From Clostridiales bacterium (GTDB lineage: Bacteria > Bacillota > Clostridia > Lachnospirales > Lachnospiraceae), in the NCBI GenBank assembly GCA_012520645.1, contig JAAYNV010000055.1:50885-114884 (forward strand): a stretch of 64,000 bases of DNA, given 5' to 3'. Below the pieces are notes generated by a model that was not told the origin of the DNA, searched no databases, and saw only the letters and a program-made list of their open reading frames with translations. Of the stretch, positions 34,783-45,285 are shown one piece after another (position 1 is the stretch's first letter; every line of letters begins with the position of its first letter). A program made the position numbers and the translations under genes.

Positions 34783-36423
34783 CTATGCCTCCTCCGGCTC
34801 ATTCTCCATAATAGAAAAGGCAATGTTCGTCGCATGATCTGCAATACGTTCCAATGCAGAGATGACATCCGAAAAGATCATGCCGGCTTCCGGTGAACAA
34901 GCATTTTGCGTCAGCCGTTCTACATGGGCACGTTGCAATTCTCTCTCTTTTTCGTCTACCGCTTCTTCTAACTCCATAATGTCATGCACATGCTCCTCAT
35001 TTCCTTTGGCAAACATATCAATCGCATACTGCACAAGCTTATTGACCATCTCCAGCATATCTCCCATCTCCTTTTGGGCCTCTTTGCTGAACTTCACACC
35101 ATTTTCCTTACGCTGTCTTGCAGAATCCGCCATATTTTCAGCATGATCACCGATTCTCTCAATATCATTTACCACATGAAACAATGCACCGATACTTTTC
35201 AGATCCTCGATCGGTAGCGTCGTCTGATTGACCTTAACCAGATAATTGGTAATCGCCTTATTTAGAAAATTAATATTCTCCTCCACCTGATATACTTCCT
35301 GAATATCATCCTCATCCAACGTGATTAACGCATTCATGGCACGATTAAGATTCTCACTGGCAAGTGCAGCCATACGCTCCATTTCTTTGATAACTTCTAC
35401 CACTGCCGTTGCCGGATTAAACACAACCTTCTCTCCAATATATTTTAATTGGAAATTTGCACGGTAACCAATCTTTACATCTTCGCCCGGAATAAGCAGA
35501 TAAGTCAGCTTTACAATCCATCTGGAAAACGGGAACAGAATAATTACCTGGAACACCTTGATGATCGTATGCGCGTTTGCCACAAAACGTCCTGCATTAT
35601 CTCCCGAGATTCCCTGAATCATCTCCACAATCGTACCGCCTGCGATCGACAGCAGTACAAATACGACTGCAGAACCAATTACATTAAACAGAAAATGAAT
35701 CATTGCCGCACGCTTCGCATCCTTCTTGCCCGCTAAAGAGGCTAACAGGGCAGACACACAGGAGCCCATATTACAGCCCAGTATAATATATAATGTAATC
35801 GGAAGTGCTAAAAGTCCCTGGCTTGCCATAAGCAGTACGATACTGACGGTAACGGAAGAACTCTGAATAACTGCGGTCAGCAAAAATCCTACCAGTACTG
35901 CAAACAAATGGTTTTCCAAAGATCCCAGAATTTCAACAACATGCGGTGATTCCCGAAGACCTGCCATAGCATCAGACATGCCGGTCAGTCCCATAAACAG
36001 AATGCCGAAACCAAGTACAACCTCGCCTATCTTCTTGACATTCTCACTTTTGGAAAACATGACAGCCAGCACACCGCCCAAAAGAAAAACGGGAGCTGCC
36101 TCCGACAGATTAAAAGAAACAAGCTGGGAAGTGACTGTTGTACCGATATTGGCGCCAAAAATCACACCCGCTGCCTGATACAGATTCATCAGCCCTGAGT
36201 TAACAAAGCTGACTACCATAACGGTACATGCCGATGAAGACTGTACGATTCCCGTAAAAATAATTCCTACGATCATTCCCAGAAAACGATTACTGGTAAA
36301 CATTTCCAGAATATTACGCAGCTTGGCTCCCGCCGCCTTTTCGATTCCTTCACTCATCAGCTTCATACCGAACAAAAACAGACCCAGACCTCCAGCCAGC
36401 GCTAATAGGATTGATATTTCCAT
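34783..36423 (-). CDS. Na+/phosphate cotransporter with PhoU-like domain
   Basis: Membrane phosphate importer of the NptA/PhoU type, 546 residues. The first ~320 residues hold about ten hydrophobic segments with two related QSSSA/QSSSV repeats (VQSSSACTVMVV and IQSSSVTVSIVL). The C-terminal ~200 residues are helical with PhoU-like patterns (IERIGDHAENMADSA). Such fusions couple Na+-driven phosphate uptake to PhoU-like control. It is a single gene. Confidence 0.92.
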   Translation of the reverse strand: MEISILLALAGGLGLFLFGMKLMSEGIEKAAGAKLRNILEMFTSNRFLGMIVGIIFTGIVQSSSACTVMVVSFVNSGLMNLYQAAGVIFGANIGTTVTSQLVSFNLSEAAPVFLLGGVLAVMFSKSENVKKIGEVVLGFGILFMGLTGMSDAMAGLRESPHVVEILGSLENHLFAVLVGFLLTAVIQSSSVTVSIVLLMASQGLLALPITLYIILGCNMGSCVSALLASLAGKKDAKRAAMIHFLFNVIGSAVVFVLLSIAGGTIVEMIQGISGDNAGRFVANAHTIIKVFQVIILFPFSRWIVKLTYLLIPGEDVKIGYRANFQLKYIGEKVVFNPATAVVEVIKEMERMAALASENLNRAMNALITLDEDDIQEVYQVEENINFLNKAITNYLVKVNQTTLPIEDLKSIGALFHVVNDIERIGDHAENMADSARQRKENGVKFSKEAQKEMGDMLEMVNKLVQYAIDMFAKGNEEHVHDIMELEEAVDEKERELQRAHVERLTQNACSPEAGMIFSDVISALERIADHATNIAFSIMENEPEEA

Positions 36424-36494
36424 AATAATCTTGTATTCCCTTCTTTTGTTTTACGCTATTTTTCCATAAACTTTACCCTTATTTTACGGGAAAA

Positions 36495-36530
36495 CAAAAA
36501 AACTGACAAGTACCTTATCAGTTTTTCCTC
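36495..36530 (-). terminator. Terminator of the rimP-ribF operon
   Basis: On the minus strand AAAAACTGATAAG pairs with CTTGTCAGTTTTT, followed by T residues. The ribF stop codon sits in the left arm. Confidence 0.8.
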
Positions 36531-37453
36531 ATTTTTTCCAGAAAGAAACTGCGCCCTTCTGCAATATCCTCCTGCATCTGCATCTTCAATTGTTCTACAC
36601 CGTCAAAGCGCATTTCCGGTCTCTTATAATGAAGCAGACTCACTTCCACCTCACGACCGTAGATGTCTTCCTCAAAATCATAGAGAAAAGTCTCTGCTCC
36701 GATCACTCTCTCCCGGCTGACCGTGGGCTTACACCCGATATTGGTAATACCGTTTAAAAGCCTTCCTCCAAAACGCACCTGCGAATAATATACCCCATTG
36801 GGCGGAAGCAACTTATCCTTTTCGGGGATCTGGTTTACCGTCGGCATTCCGATCGTACGTCCCAGCTTTCTGCCATGTACGACCTCTCCTGTAATCCGGT
36901 AAGGCTCGCCCAAAAGTCTTGCCACCTTTTCCATGCTGCCCTTTTCTACTTCCTCCCGCAGATAGGTGGAACTGATCTCCCTCCCGTCCTCGCTGATCTT
37001 TTCAATAATCCGGACCCGGTATCCAAAACGTCCTGACAAACTGTTTAAAAGTGCAGCATTTCCCGCACCGTACGCGCCAAAGGACAGATCACTTCCAGCT
37101 GCAATAAAACGGGTATTCAGACTCTCTGCCAGAATATCCTTTATAAACTGCTCCGGCGGCATGGCTGCCGTCACCGTATTAAGCGGAAACTCCACCAGCA
37201 CATCCACACCCATTGCTGCAAACCGTCTTCTTTTTTCTTCTCTGGTTGTCAGTTCCTTTATCTGCTTTCCGGAAAAAAATGAGGCTGCAGACGGTTCAAA
37301 GGTAAATACAACCGCTAAAAGCCCCTGTGCCTTACAGGCTAAAATTTCTTCCAAAAGACGCTTGTGCCCTCTGTGTATCCCATCAAACTTTCCGATAGCC
37401 ACCGCACTTTTTCCACTCAGCTTAAAATGTGTTCTTCCTGCTATAAACTGCAT
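36518..37453 (-). CDS. ribF: Riboflavin kinase/FAD synthetase
   Basis: Makes FMN then FAD, 311 residues. The N-terminal nucleotidyltransferase has GKFDGIHRGHKRLL; the C-terminal riboflavin kinase domain has GRTIGMPTVNQIP and GVYYSQV. It ends the translation operon, four bases after truB, a common arrangement in Firmicutes. Confidence 0.95.
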   Translation of the reverse strand: MQFIAGRTHFKLSGKSAVAIGKFDGIHRGHKRLLEEILACKAQGLLAVVFTFEPSAASFFSGKQIKELTTREEKRRRFAAMGVDVLVEFPLNTVTAAMPPEQFIKDILAESLNTRFIAAGSDLSFGAYGAGNAALLNSLSGRFGYRVRIIEKISEDGREISSTYLREEVEKGSMEKVARLLGEPYRITGEVVHGRKLGRTIGMPTVNQIPEKDKLLPPNGVYYSQVRFGGRLLNGITNIGCKPTVSRERVIGAETFLYDFEEDIYGREVEVSLLHYKRPEMRFDGVEQLKMQMQEDIAEGRSFFLEKMRKN

Positions 37454-37456
37454 CTG

Positions 37457-38422
37457 TCATTCTTCCCGTTCCAAAAACATCTTAACCGGTTTGATCCTTC
37501 CGGTTTTTCTGTCATACTCAAAAATGCCGTAAAACTGCCCATTCTTATTATAGATCCTAAGCTGCTCTCCCTCTTCCGGCTCCTGCTGTTTTCCTGCAAG
37601 CATCCGCAGTTCCAGACTGTTTCCGTTTTGCACCAGCCGCACTGCCTCATCCCGCACGCATACTTTTCTTAACCTTGTAAATAATGTATCCACCGGAATG
37701 ACTGCCTCTGCGAGACAGCCGGCATCCTTCTTTTCCTGAAGTTCTGAAAGGGTAAAAGCATGTTCTGCCTCAAAACATCCCACACGGGTACGCTTCAGAA
37801 AACGCATGGCACCGCCGCAGCCAAGCTTCTCTCCGATATCCTGACAAAGTGTACGAATATAGGTTCCCTTGGAACATTCTACCCGCATCGTAACAATCGG
37901 ACCGACCCTATTGTTCTTTTCATCCTCCGCAACTTCCTTTTCCCCGTTCCCGGACATTTCCACTGCCAGCACGGTAATCGAAAAAATCTGCACTCTCCTT
38001 GGTTTGCGTTCTACTGTTTTTCCCTCTCTGGCAAGCTCATACAGCTTTTTCCCATTTACCTTGAGAGCAGAATACATCGGTGGAATCTGATCATACTCCC
38101 CCACAAAGGAAAGCACTGCCTCACGTATTTCTTTCTCCGAAGCTTCCACCTTCGTCCGGCTTAGTACACTGCCGCTCAAATCCTGTGTATCCGTTGTTAT
38201 ACCCAACTGCAGACACGCCTCATATTCCTTTGTTTCATCCGTCAGCATGTCACAGAGCTTTGTTGCATTTCCAAGACAAACAGGAAGGACTCCTACTGCA
38301 TCCGGGTCTAACGTCCCCGTATGACCGATCTTACGCTGCCCTGCAATACCACGTAACTTTGCCACTACGTCATGGGAGGTAAAACCAGCTTCTTTATATA
38401 CATTAATGACTCCGTTTATCAC
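37457..38422 (-). CDS. truB: tRNA pseudouridine(55) synthase
   Basis: Isomerises uridine 55 of tRNA T-loops, 321 residues. The catalytic Asp is in HTGTLDPDAVGVLPV (about residue 39), and the C-terminal PUA-like domain follows. A short insertion with NGEKEVAEDEKNN occurs in the middle. It starts four bases after nrnA. Confidence 0.95.
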   Translation of the reverse strand: MINGVINVYKEAGFTSHDVVAKLRGIAGQRKIGHTGTLDPDAVGVLPVCLGNATKLCDMLTDETKEYEACLQLGITTDTQDLSGSVLSRTKVEASEKEIREAVLSFVGEYDQIPPMYSALKVNGKKLYELAREGKTVERKPRRVQIFSITVLAVEMSGNGEKEVAEDEKNNRVGPIVTMRVECSKGTYIRTLCQDIGEKLGCGGAMRFLKRTRVGCFEAEHAFTLSELQEKKDAGCLAEAVIPVDTLFTRLRKVCVRDEAVRLVQNGNSLELRMLAGKQQEPEEGEQLRIYNKNGQFYGIFEYDRKTGRIKPVKMFLEREE

Positions 38423-38425
38423 TGT

Positions 38426-39403
38426 CTAATCCTTCTTCTGAAACTGTTTTTCGATATGAAGTGACAGATTATTGATCACATCATGATATGTACCGCTCAT
38501 GGTACAGCCGGCTGCACGCATATGTCCTCCTCCACCGAAAAAGGCTGCCACCTCTGCTACATTTACTTTTTCGTTGGAGCGCATGCTGACCTTATATTCC
38601 AGCACACCGGTCTGATATAGAAAAATCGCACAATCCACACCCTTTGTATTTCGGATCTGATTCACAATACCGTCCAGATCCTTCGGTGTAACCTGATAGA
38701 AATCCATTGTTTTCTTTTCCACCACACTGACAATACAGCGTCCATCCATGAACAGTACGCTCTCAAGCAGGGCACGACCCAAAATCTGGTTCTGTACATA
38801 ACTCTTTTCATAAAAGGTTTCTTCAATCAGCTTCGGGAAGTCAAAACCGTAAGCAATCAGTTCTGCCCCGATGCGCATTGTCTCCGGCGATGTATTGGAA
38901 TACTGGAACACTCCGGTATCATGAATGATACCAATATAGACTGCCTTGGCAATCTCCGCATCCACCTTGTCCTTTTTCATCAGCTTATAGACCAGTTCGC
39001 TCGTGGAACTGGCTGCAGGTATGACATAATTTTCATCTCCACAGCCCTGTTCATTACTGATATGATGATCAATATTTACTTTTTTCTTCGCCTGTCTGAA
39101 CAGTTTTTCTGCCTCTCCCAGCCTGTCAGCGCTGGAGTCCAGTGCAAAGAACACATCAAAGACCTCATCCTCCCCTGCTTCGGTACGGATTTCATCCACG
39201 CCCTGCAGACTGTTATAAATCTCTGCAGGCTTTTCTAAAAAGACCGAGATATCGGCTTCCCTGACTGTCTTTTTCAAATAAAGATATAATGCCATGCAGG
39301 AACCGACGCAGTCGCCATCCGGACGGACATGTCCGCTGATACCGATTTTTTCTGCACCCTCACATATTTTTTCCAAATCGATTGTTTTCATTTTTGTAAC
39401 CAT
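38426..39403 (-). CDS. nrnA: DHH-family oligoribonuclease/pAp phosphatase
   Basis: NrnA-type phosphoesterase, 325 residues, degrading short RNAs and 3'-phosphoadenosine phosphate. The DHH motif is NIDHHISN, with GHVRPDGDCVGS at the start and the DHHA1 end GGGGHMRAAG. AAGGAG from the two-hairpin repeat is directly before the ATG at 39403 (spacer of 1) and 13 bases before a second ATG at 39391, so the exact start is unclear. Confidence 0.93.
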   Translation of the reverse strand: MVTKMKTIDLEKICEGAEKIGISGHVRPDGDCVGSCMALYLYLKKTVREADISVFLEKPAEIYNSLQGVDEIRTEAGEDEVFDVFFALDSSADRLGEAEKLFRQAKKKVNIDHHISNEQGCGDENYVIPAASSTSELVYKLMKKDKVDAEIAKAVYIGIIHDTGVFQYSNTSPETMRIGAELIAYGFDFPKLIEETFYEKSYVQNQILGRALLESVLFMDGRCIVSVVEKKTMDFYQVTPKDLDGIVNQIRNTKGVDCAIFLYQTGVLEYKVSMRSNEKVNVAEVAAFFGGGGHMRAAGCTMSGTYHDVINNLSLHIEKQFQKKD

Positions 39404-39472
39404 GCTCCTTCCAAAGTCTGGAGACTTTGTGCGTAGCGCAAATCTCCGGTTGAAAAACTTTGATTTTCAACC
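39404..39472. repeat. Dispersed two-hairpin intergenic repeat, copy 2
   Basis: This 69-base element matches 14779-14861. The first hairpin is GGAG-ac-TTTGTGC (39420-39432) with GCGCAAA-t-CTCC (39436-39447) and a 3-base loop. The second is GGTTGAAAA (39448-39456) with TTTTCAACC (39464-39472). Compared with copy 1, the third pair of hairpin 2 is T-A instead of C-G, a compensatory change. It lies between rbfA and nrnA and supplies the AAGGAG before nrnA. Confidence 0.8.
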
Positions 39473-39493
39473 TTGCCTTCCTTCCAAAAACGC

Positions 39494-39892
39494 CTACTCG
39501 CTTTCTTCTGTTCCGCTCTCCTCTTCTTCTCTCTCATGTATATCCCGGTTCACTTCGTCGATCTTTCTGGACATATCCACACCATAAGCAATCGACTGAT
39601 CTAAAACGAACCGAATCTCCGGAGTATTGCGCAGATTGATCGTCTTTGCCAGTTTTCCGCGGATAAATCCCTCCGCACTCTTTAAACCTGCCAGGGTATC
39701 CTCCTGTGCCTGTTCATCTCCAAGCACGCTGATCCACGCTTTACAATTCTTTAAATCCGGAGATACCTCCACTGCCACGACACTGGTAAGCGGACTGATT
39801 CTGGGGTCCTTGATTTCCCCGTGGATGATCTCCGCGAGTACTCTCTGTACTTCCCCATTCACCCGGATATTTTTTACGCTGTTCTTTCTCAT
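39494..39892 (-). CDS. rbfA: Ribosome-binding factor A
   Basis: KH-like cold-shock factor for 16S rRNA 5'-end maturation, 132 residues, with EIKDPRISPLTSVVAVEVSPDLK and PEIRFVLDQSIAYG. The C-terminus has an acidic tail. It follows infB by 33 bases. Confidence 0.95.
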   Translation of the reverse strand: MRKNSVKNIRVNGEVQRVLAEIIHGEIKDPRISPLTSVVAVEVSPDLKNCKAWISVLGDEQAQEDTLAGLKSAEGFIRGKLAKTINLRNTPEIRFVLDQSIAYGVDMSRKIDEVNRDIHEREEEESGTEESE

Positions 39893-39925
39893 AAGAACTC
39901 TGCTCCTTCCAGGGATACCCCCTTT

Positions 39926-42820
39926 CTAACGGGGCACCTCTACCATAATATAAGCTTCTACAATATCCAGTTCCTGAATCTGATCGAAGCCTTCAAATAC
40001 CAGACCACATTCAAAACCGGCTTTTACTTCCTTCACGTCATCCTTGAAACGTTTTAAGGATGCCAGACTGCCTTCATAAATCTGATTGCCTTCTCTTGTA
40101 ATGCGCACCTTGCAGCCTCTCTGGAATTCACCGTCTAACACATAGGAACCTGCAATATTTCCGACTGCAGACGCCTTAAATATCTGACGTACCTCCGCGT
40201 GTCCGATCACCTTTTCTTCAAATACCGGATCCAGCATACCCTTCATGGCAGCTTCCACATCCTCGATTGCCTGATAGATGACTTTGTAAAGTCTTACATC
40301 TACACCTTCACGCTCTGCGATTGCCTTGGCTGTCGCATCCGGACGCACATTAAAGCCGATAATGATCGCATTTGAAGCACTTGCCAGACTGACATCGGAT
40401 TCATTGATGGCGCCGACACCGCCATGGATACATTTTACAACCACTTCTTCGTTGGAAAGCTTCATAAGACTCTGTTTTACAGCTTCCACGCTACCCTGTA
40501 CGTCTGCCTTCACAATCAGGTTGAGTTCCTTCAGATTACCCTCCTGAATCTGACTAAACAGATCATCGAGAGACATCTTCGTCTTGGTTTCCTCTAACAT
40601 CTTTTCTTTGTGCTGTGCCAAATAGGTCTCTGCAAAAGATTTTGCCTGCTTATCTGTCTCATGTGCAATGATAACCTCTCCTGCATTGGGCACATCGGAA
40701 AGACCTAAGATTTCGACCGGAGTAGACGGTCCTGCTTCTTTGACACGTCTGCCCTTGTCATCCACCATCGCTCTGACTTTACCGTGGCTTGCACCTGCGG
40801 ATACAAAATCACCCACATGAAGTGTTCCCTTCTGTACAAGAACAGCCGCTACCGGACCGCGTCCTTTGTCAAGTTCTGCCTCAATCACAAGACCTCTTGC
40901 CTGACGGTTCGGATTTGCTTTTAATTCCAAAATCTCCGCAGTCAGAAGAATGGTCTCTAACAGATCATTGATACCGGTTCCTGCTTTTGCGGATACCGGA
41001 ACGAACTCTGTTGTACCGCCCCAGTCTGCCGGAATGAGTTCATACTCCGTCAACTCCTGTTTTACCCGGTCAATATTGGCACTCGGCTTATCAATTTTAT
41101 TGACTGCAACAATAATTTCAATGCCTGCAGCCTTGGCGTGATTAATCGCCTCCACCGTCTGCGGCATGACACCGTCATCCGCTGCAACAACTAAAATCGC
41201 AATATCCGTGGAATTTGCTCCCCGCATTCGCATGGCTGTAAACGCTTCATGTCCCGGTGTATCTAAGAAAGTAATACTCTGTCCGTCAATATTTACCGTA
41301 TAGGCACCGATATGCTGTGTAATACCGCCTGCCTCACGATCTGTCACATTGGTCTTACGGATGGCATCCAACAGAGAAGTTTTTCCGTGATCTACGTGTC
41401 CCATAACACAGATAACCGGCGCTCTCTTCTGCATATCCTCTGCATTTTCTTCCTCTTCCTTAAGCAGTTCTTCAATCACATCCACTTTAACTTCCTTCTC
41501 GCAGATGATTTCAAAATCGATTGCAATATTCTCAGCCGTCTCAAAATCAATCTCCTGATTTACAGTCACAATCTGTCCCTGCATAAACAGTTTCTTAATA
41601 ATCGCTGCCGGCTGCATTTTCATTTTCTCAGCCAGTTCTTTGATCGTAATAGAATCCGGAATTGTAATGACTTTGATCTGCTCTTCCTGCTTCTCCTCCG
41701 GCTTCTTTTCCGGCTTAATAAAACGACCTGCCTTATTGCCTTTTCCTTTTAACTTACTCTCATCTTCTTCGTAAATATGATCTTTTTTAGAACGTTTATC
41801 TTTTTCCTGACTGATTCTTCTTTTTTCTTCATCTCTATGCTTTTCGGCATCTTTGATCGGACTTTCCGGCATAAAGCCTTTGCCGCCTGACGGCTTTCTG
41901 AACTGATTACCCTGTCTGTCATCGCGTCTTTCAGAGCGGTTGCCACCTGCACTGCCACGATTGAAGCCCGTATTGCCATTGCTGCCCTGACGATCGTTCT
42001 GACCGTTTCCACGATACGGTCTGCTGCCGCCCTCATTGCTTCTCTGTCCGCTTGGTTTCGTTCTGTTCTGACCATTCTGGTTCCTTCCCGCAAAATCGCC
42101 CCGGCTTCCTTCATTTCTTCCACTGTTATTTTGTGCAGAATTCGGACGGTTATTCGTATACTGTCCTGCCGGTCTGTTTCCGGTCTGTTCACGACCTGCA
42201 TTGTTCGCCTGGGCAGCTGCCGCACTCTGTGCAGATACTGCACTTTGTGTCTGTGCTGTTCCCGATGTCACTGCCTGTACCTGCGGCTTTGCCGTCTCTG
42301 TCTGCTTAACTGTCTGCGGCTGTGTGACTGATGTGCCCGGTTTATTTCCCGGTACCGTTGCCCCCGTTTGTTTTGCTACCTGAGATCCTCCTGCAGGTTT
42401 TACTCCCTGAGAAGCTCCCGACGGTTTTACCGCCTGTGAAGTTCCCTGCGGTCTTGCTCCCTGAACCGGTCTTGTGGCCTGCGTTCTTCCCTGGGGCACT
42501 GCGGTTCTCTGACCTGCCGGCATCTTACTGTTATGAGAATTGCTGACAATAATAATGCTCTTTTTCTTTTTCGGGGTTTCCGGTTTTGCCTCTTCCTCCC
42601 TGCTATTTCCTTCTTCAGCCTTCTTTGCTTCCTTTTCCGGCTCTGTCGCCTTCATGGTTTCCTTACCACCGAACTCCTTCTTTACCAGACCGATCTCCGT
42701 CTCTTCAATAGAACTCTGTGCCGCTTTGACATCATAGCCCTTTCCCTGTAAAAAAGAAATAATATCCTTGCTTTGTATTTCCAACTCTTTTGCGAGTTCA
42801 TGCACTTTCATTTTTGCCAT
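39926..42820 (-). CDS. infB: Translation initiation factor IF-2
   Basis: GTPase placing initiator tRNA on the ribosome, 964 residues. IF2_N at residues 1-50 is followed by a long disordered region (about residues 60-370) rich in Gln, Gly, Asn, Ser and Arg, then a lysine/glutamate-rich stretch. The G domain has [23 protein letters not shown] and NKIDKP, and C-terminal domains close the protein. It is unusually long because of the low-complexity region. Confidence 0.97.
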   Translation of the reverse strand: MAKMKVHELAKELEIQSKDIISFLQGKGYDVKAAQSSIEETEIGLVKKEFGGKETMKATEPEKEAKKAEEGNSREEEAKPETPKKKKSIIIVSNSHNSKMPAGQRTAVPQGRTQATRPVQGARPQGTSQAVKPSGASQGVKPAGGSQVAKQTGATVPGNKPGTSVTQPQTVKQTETAKPQVQAVTSGTAQTQSAVSAQSAAAAQANNAGREQTGNRPAGQYTNNRPNSAQNNSGRNEGSRGDFAGRNQNGQNRTKPSGQRSNEGGSRPYRGNGQNDRQGSNGNTGFNRGSAGGNRSERRDDRQGNQFRKPSGGKGFMPESPIKDAEKHRDEEKRRISQEKDKRSKKDHIYEEDESKLKGKGNKAGRFIKPEKKPEEKQEEQIKVITIPDSITIKELAEKMKMQPAAIIKKLFMQGQIVTVNQEIDFETAENIAIDFEIICEKEVKVDVIEELLKEEEENAEDMQKRAPVICVMGHVDHGKTSLLDAIRKTNVTDREAGGITQHIGAYTVNIDGQSITFLDTPGHEAFTAMRMRGANSTDIAILVVAADDGVMPQTVEAINHAKAAGIEIIVAVNKIDKPSANIDRVKQELTEYELIPADWGGTTEFVPVSAKAGTGINDLLETILLTAEILELKANPNRQARGLVIEAELDKGRGPVAAVLVQKGTLHVGDFVSAGASHGKVRAMVDDKGRRVKEAGPSTPVEILGLSDVPNAGEVIIAHETDKQAKSFAETYLAQHKEKMLEETKTKMSLDDLFSQIQEGNLKELNLIVKADVQGSVEAVKQSLMKLSNEEVVVKCIHGGVGAINESDVSLASASNAIIIGFNVRPDATAKAIAEREGVDVRLYKVIYQAIEDVEAAMKGMLDPVFEEKVIGHAEVRQIFKASAVGNIAGSYVLDGEFQRGCKVRITREGNQIYEGSLASLKRFKDDVKEVKAGFECGLVFEGFDQIQELDIVEAYIMVEVPR

Positions 42821-42821
42821 T

Positions 42822-43187
42822 TTAGTCCTCCATGTTTCTAAACTCTCCGTATCTATCCTGTCCGGTCACTTCGTCTGCGAGATATTTTTCAAGCGACCTG
42901 GCAAAGCCTTCATCCGTGACTGCAAGGGATGCCCGCATCTCTTTTCCCATCGCATGCCCAAGCTCCTCTTTCCCTCCGAAAAAGTAAATCGGCACATGAT
43001 AAAACTCACACATATTCGCAAACATCTTACAGGTATTTGCGGATGCTTCACTGCTCACGATCACAAGCTCTGCACTGCCATCCTTTACGGCACGCTCTGT
43101 CATAAACTCTCCGCTTACAACTCTTCTTCCCCGCGCTGCCAGGCCTAATAGGGAAAATATTTTCTTACTGTTTTGTTGCGTTTCCAT
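42822..43187 (-). CDS. L7Ae-family ribosomal protein (YlxQ)
   Basis: Small RNA-binding protein of 121 residues. It starts [26 protein letters not shown] and has the L7Ae pattern [12 protein letters not shown]. The ATG at 43187 follows AAGGAG by 10 bases and overlaps the end of ylxR. This nusA-ylxR-ylxQ-infB order is common in Firmicutes. Confidence 0.88.
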   Translation of the reverse strand: METQQNSKKIFSLLGLAARGRRVVSGEFMTERAVKDGSAELVIVSSEASANTCKMFANMCEFYHVPIYFFGGKEELGHAMGKEMRASLAVTDEGFARSLEKYLADEVTGQDRYGEFRNMED

Positions 43188-43446
43188 TGTCCCGGTACTC
43201 CTTCTCCAGATTATCGTAGACCTCTTCCGGGATACTGATCTTAAACGACCGCTCCAATCCATGATTCTTTCGCGCCTTTTTCAAGCACTCTTCTGAAAAG
43301 CACAGATAAGCGCCTCTGCCGTTCTTACGTCCGGTTGTATCCAGAACAATATCTCCTTCCGCAGTCTTTAAGACACGCATCATCTCTTTCTTGCTCTTCA
43401 TCTCGCCACAGCCGACGCATTGTCTCATCGGAATCTTTTTTGCCAT
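43165..43446 (-). CDS. YlxR family RNA-binding protein
   Basis: 93-residue member of the DUF448 family with PMRQCVGCGEMKSKKEMMRV and the GRGAYLC motif around residue 45. Relatives bind RNA and influence gene expression or the RNase P subunit; the exact job here is unknown. It lies between nusA and ylxQ. Confidence 0.9.
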   Translation of the reverse strand: MAKKIPMRQCVGCGEMKSKKEMMRVLKTAEGDIVLDTTGRKNGRGAYLCFSEECLKKARKNHGLERSFKISIPEEVYDNLEKEYRDNGNATKQ

Positions 43447-43480
43447 ATTTTCCTTTTTCTCCTTTTACTGCTGCCTGTTC

Positions 43481-44662
43481 CTATACCTCTTCCGGTATCT
43501 CCTCTACAGGCTCACCTTCCTCATAAACACCTTCTTGCGTATAACCGGCATCCTCGTCATATTCATAGGACTCGTCATACTCCTCATACTCATCTCCAAG
43601 ATAATCCTCATAACGGAAGCCCGGTGCATCCTTGGCCTGTGTCTCACTCTTAATATCAATCTTATAACCGGTCAGTCTGGCTGCCAGTCTTGCATTTTGC
43701 CCTTCCTTACCGATTGCAAGGGAAAGCTGGTAATCCGGTACAACTACCTTGGCTGTCTTCTCCTCCGGATCCGCAAAAACCGCAACGATCTTAGCCGGAG
43801 ACAGTGCGTTTTGAATCAGGTTTCCAGGATTTTCATCCCAGTTGATAATATCAATCTTCTCTCCACGAAGTTCTTCCACAATGGAATTGACTCTGGCACC
43901 GTTTAAACCTACACAGGCACCTACTGCATCCACGTTCGGATCATTGGACCATACTGCCATCTTGGTTCTGCTGCCAGCTTCTCTGGCAATGCTCTTGATT
44001 TCTACCGTACCGTCCTTGATTTCCGTTACTTCGGATTCAAACAGACGCTTCACTAACTCCGGATGGGTACGGCTGACTAAAATTCTCGGTCCTTTAGGAG
44101 TATTCTTCACTTCTAAAATATATACCTTAATTCGTTCGGTTGGCTTAAATACTTCGCCCTTTACCTGCTCACTTTCATTTAAAATTGCATCTGCCTTGCC
44201 CAGATTGATGCTGATGTTGCGTCCCAGATACCGCTGCACAATACCGGTTACCACATCCTTCTCTTTTTCGAAATACTGGTTATAAATGACACTTCTTTCC
44301 TCTTCACGTATCTTCTGCAAAATGACATTCTTGGCATTCTGTGTTGCAATACGTCCGAATTCCTTAGACTTGATCTCCACATGAATGATATCGCCAAGCT
44401 GGGCTCTTTGGGAAATTTCTCTGGCATCCTCCAGTGAAATCTGCAGGCAGTCATCCTCCACCTCTTCTACTACTTCCTTTTCTGCATAACAGAGGAAATC
44501 ACAGGTTTCACGGTTTACTTCTACTTTAATATTGTCCGCTTTTCCAAAATGATTTTTGCAGGCAGTCAGCAAAGAATTTTCAATCGCCTCGAACAGCGTT
44601 TCTTTGCTGATTTCCTTCTCCTTCTCTAAAATATCGAGTGCTTCCATCAATTCCTTATTCAT
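43481..44662 (-). CDS. nusA: Transcription elongation factor NusA
   Basis: Pausing, termination and antitermination factor binding RNA polymerase, 393 residues. The N-terminal domain, S1 (GDIIHVEIKSKEFGRIATQ), and two KH domains with GACVGLNGARV and AIGKEGQNARLAARLTG are present. The C-terminus is acidic and tyrosine-rich (EYEEYDESYEYDED). It follows rimP by 20 bases. Confidence 0.96.
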   Translation of the reverse strand: MNKELMEALDILEKEKEISKETLFEAIENSLLTACKNHFGKADNIKVEVNRETCDFLCYAEKEVVEEVEDDCLQISLEDAREISQRAQLGDIIHVEIKSKEFGRIATQNAKNVILQKIREEERSVIYNQYFEKEKDVVTGIVQRYLGRNISINLGKADAILNESEQVKGEVFKPTERIKVYILEVKNTPKGPRILVSRTHPELVKRLFESEVTEIKDGTVEIKSIAREAGSRTKMAVWSNDPNVDAVGACVGLNGARVNSIVEELRGEKIDIINWDENPGNLIQNALSPAKIVAVFADPEEKTAKVVVPDYQLSLAIGKEGQNARLAARLTGYKIDIKSETQAKDAPGFRYEDYLGDEYEEYDESYEYDEDAGYTQEGVYEEGEPVEEIPEEV

Positions 44663-44682
44663 TTTCTCTTTTACCTCCTAAG

Positions 44683-45147
44683 CTAAAAATCAAAGGTCAA
44701 CCGTATAAGAGCAATGTCTGTTTTCACAAACGTTCTGTCTGCACCATCCATCTCCAGGGTTACCGTATCCTGATCATAGGCTTTTAAAATGCCTGTGAAT
44801 TCTTTACATTTATCAATTGGTTTATAGGTTTTTAACTCTACCTCTTCACCCAGACTCTTCTGCAAGTGCTTATCCTTTTTTAAAGTCCTGCCAAGTCCCG
44901 GGCTGCTTACTTCTAATATATAAGCATCTTCCACAAAATCCTCCTGATCGAGCGCCTCCGAAAGTGCCCGGCTGACTGCTTCACAGTCATTGATACCGAC
45001 ACCACCTTCTTTATCAATGTACGCCCGCAGGTACCAGTCGCTTCCTTCTTTTACGTATTCCACATCATAAATGGATACACCATTCTTCTCGGCGATGGGC
45101 TGTAAAAGTTCTTCGGTCTTCTTCTCGTAAGTTTCACGCTTTGACAT
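44683..45147 (-). CDS. rimP: Ribosome maturation factor RimP
   Basis: 30S assembly factor, 154 residues, with EVSSPGLGRTLKKDKHL and the start LQPIAEKNGVSIYDVEYVKEG. It is the first gene of the operon. A 9-10 bp hairpin (45205-45228) lies in its leader. Confidence 0.94.
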   Translation of the reverse strand: MSKRETYEKKTEELLQPIAEKNGVSIYDVEYVKEGSDWYLRAYIDKEGGVGINDCEAVSRALSEALDQEDFVEDAYILEVSSPGLGRTLKKDKHLQKSLGEEVELKTYKPIDKCKEFTGILKAYDQDTVTLEMDGADRTFVKTDIALIRLTFDF

Positions 45148-45204
45148 GAAGTTACCTGCCTTCCTATATTTAATTGTCTGTTGTTCTTCTTACCCGCAAA
45201 AACA

Positions 45205-45228
45205 AAGAGTGGACTGCTGTCCACTCTT
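45205..45228. promoter_or_regulatory. Hairpin in the rimP leader
   Basis: AAGAGTGGAC and GTCCACTCTT form a perfect 10-bp stem with a 4-base loop, between the promoter and rimP. It might affect transcription or translation of the operon. Confidence 0.6.
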
Positions 45229-45257
45229 AACTAGTAAGAATCATTTAGTTCTATTTA

Positions 45258-45285
45258 AGTATAGCACTCTTTTTATGAATTGCAA
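45258..45285 (-). promoter_or_regulatory. Promoter of the rimP-nusA-infB operon
   Basis: On the minus strand TTGCAA (45285-45280) and TATACT (45263-45258) are separated by 16 bases, upstream of the leader hairpin. Confidence 0.65.

Noticed and set aside
42052..42546. Cysteine- and proline-rich plus-strand open frames opposite infB
   Set aside because: They mirror the repetitive disordered part of IF-2 and show no start signals.
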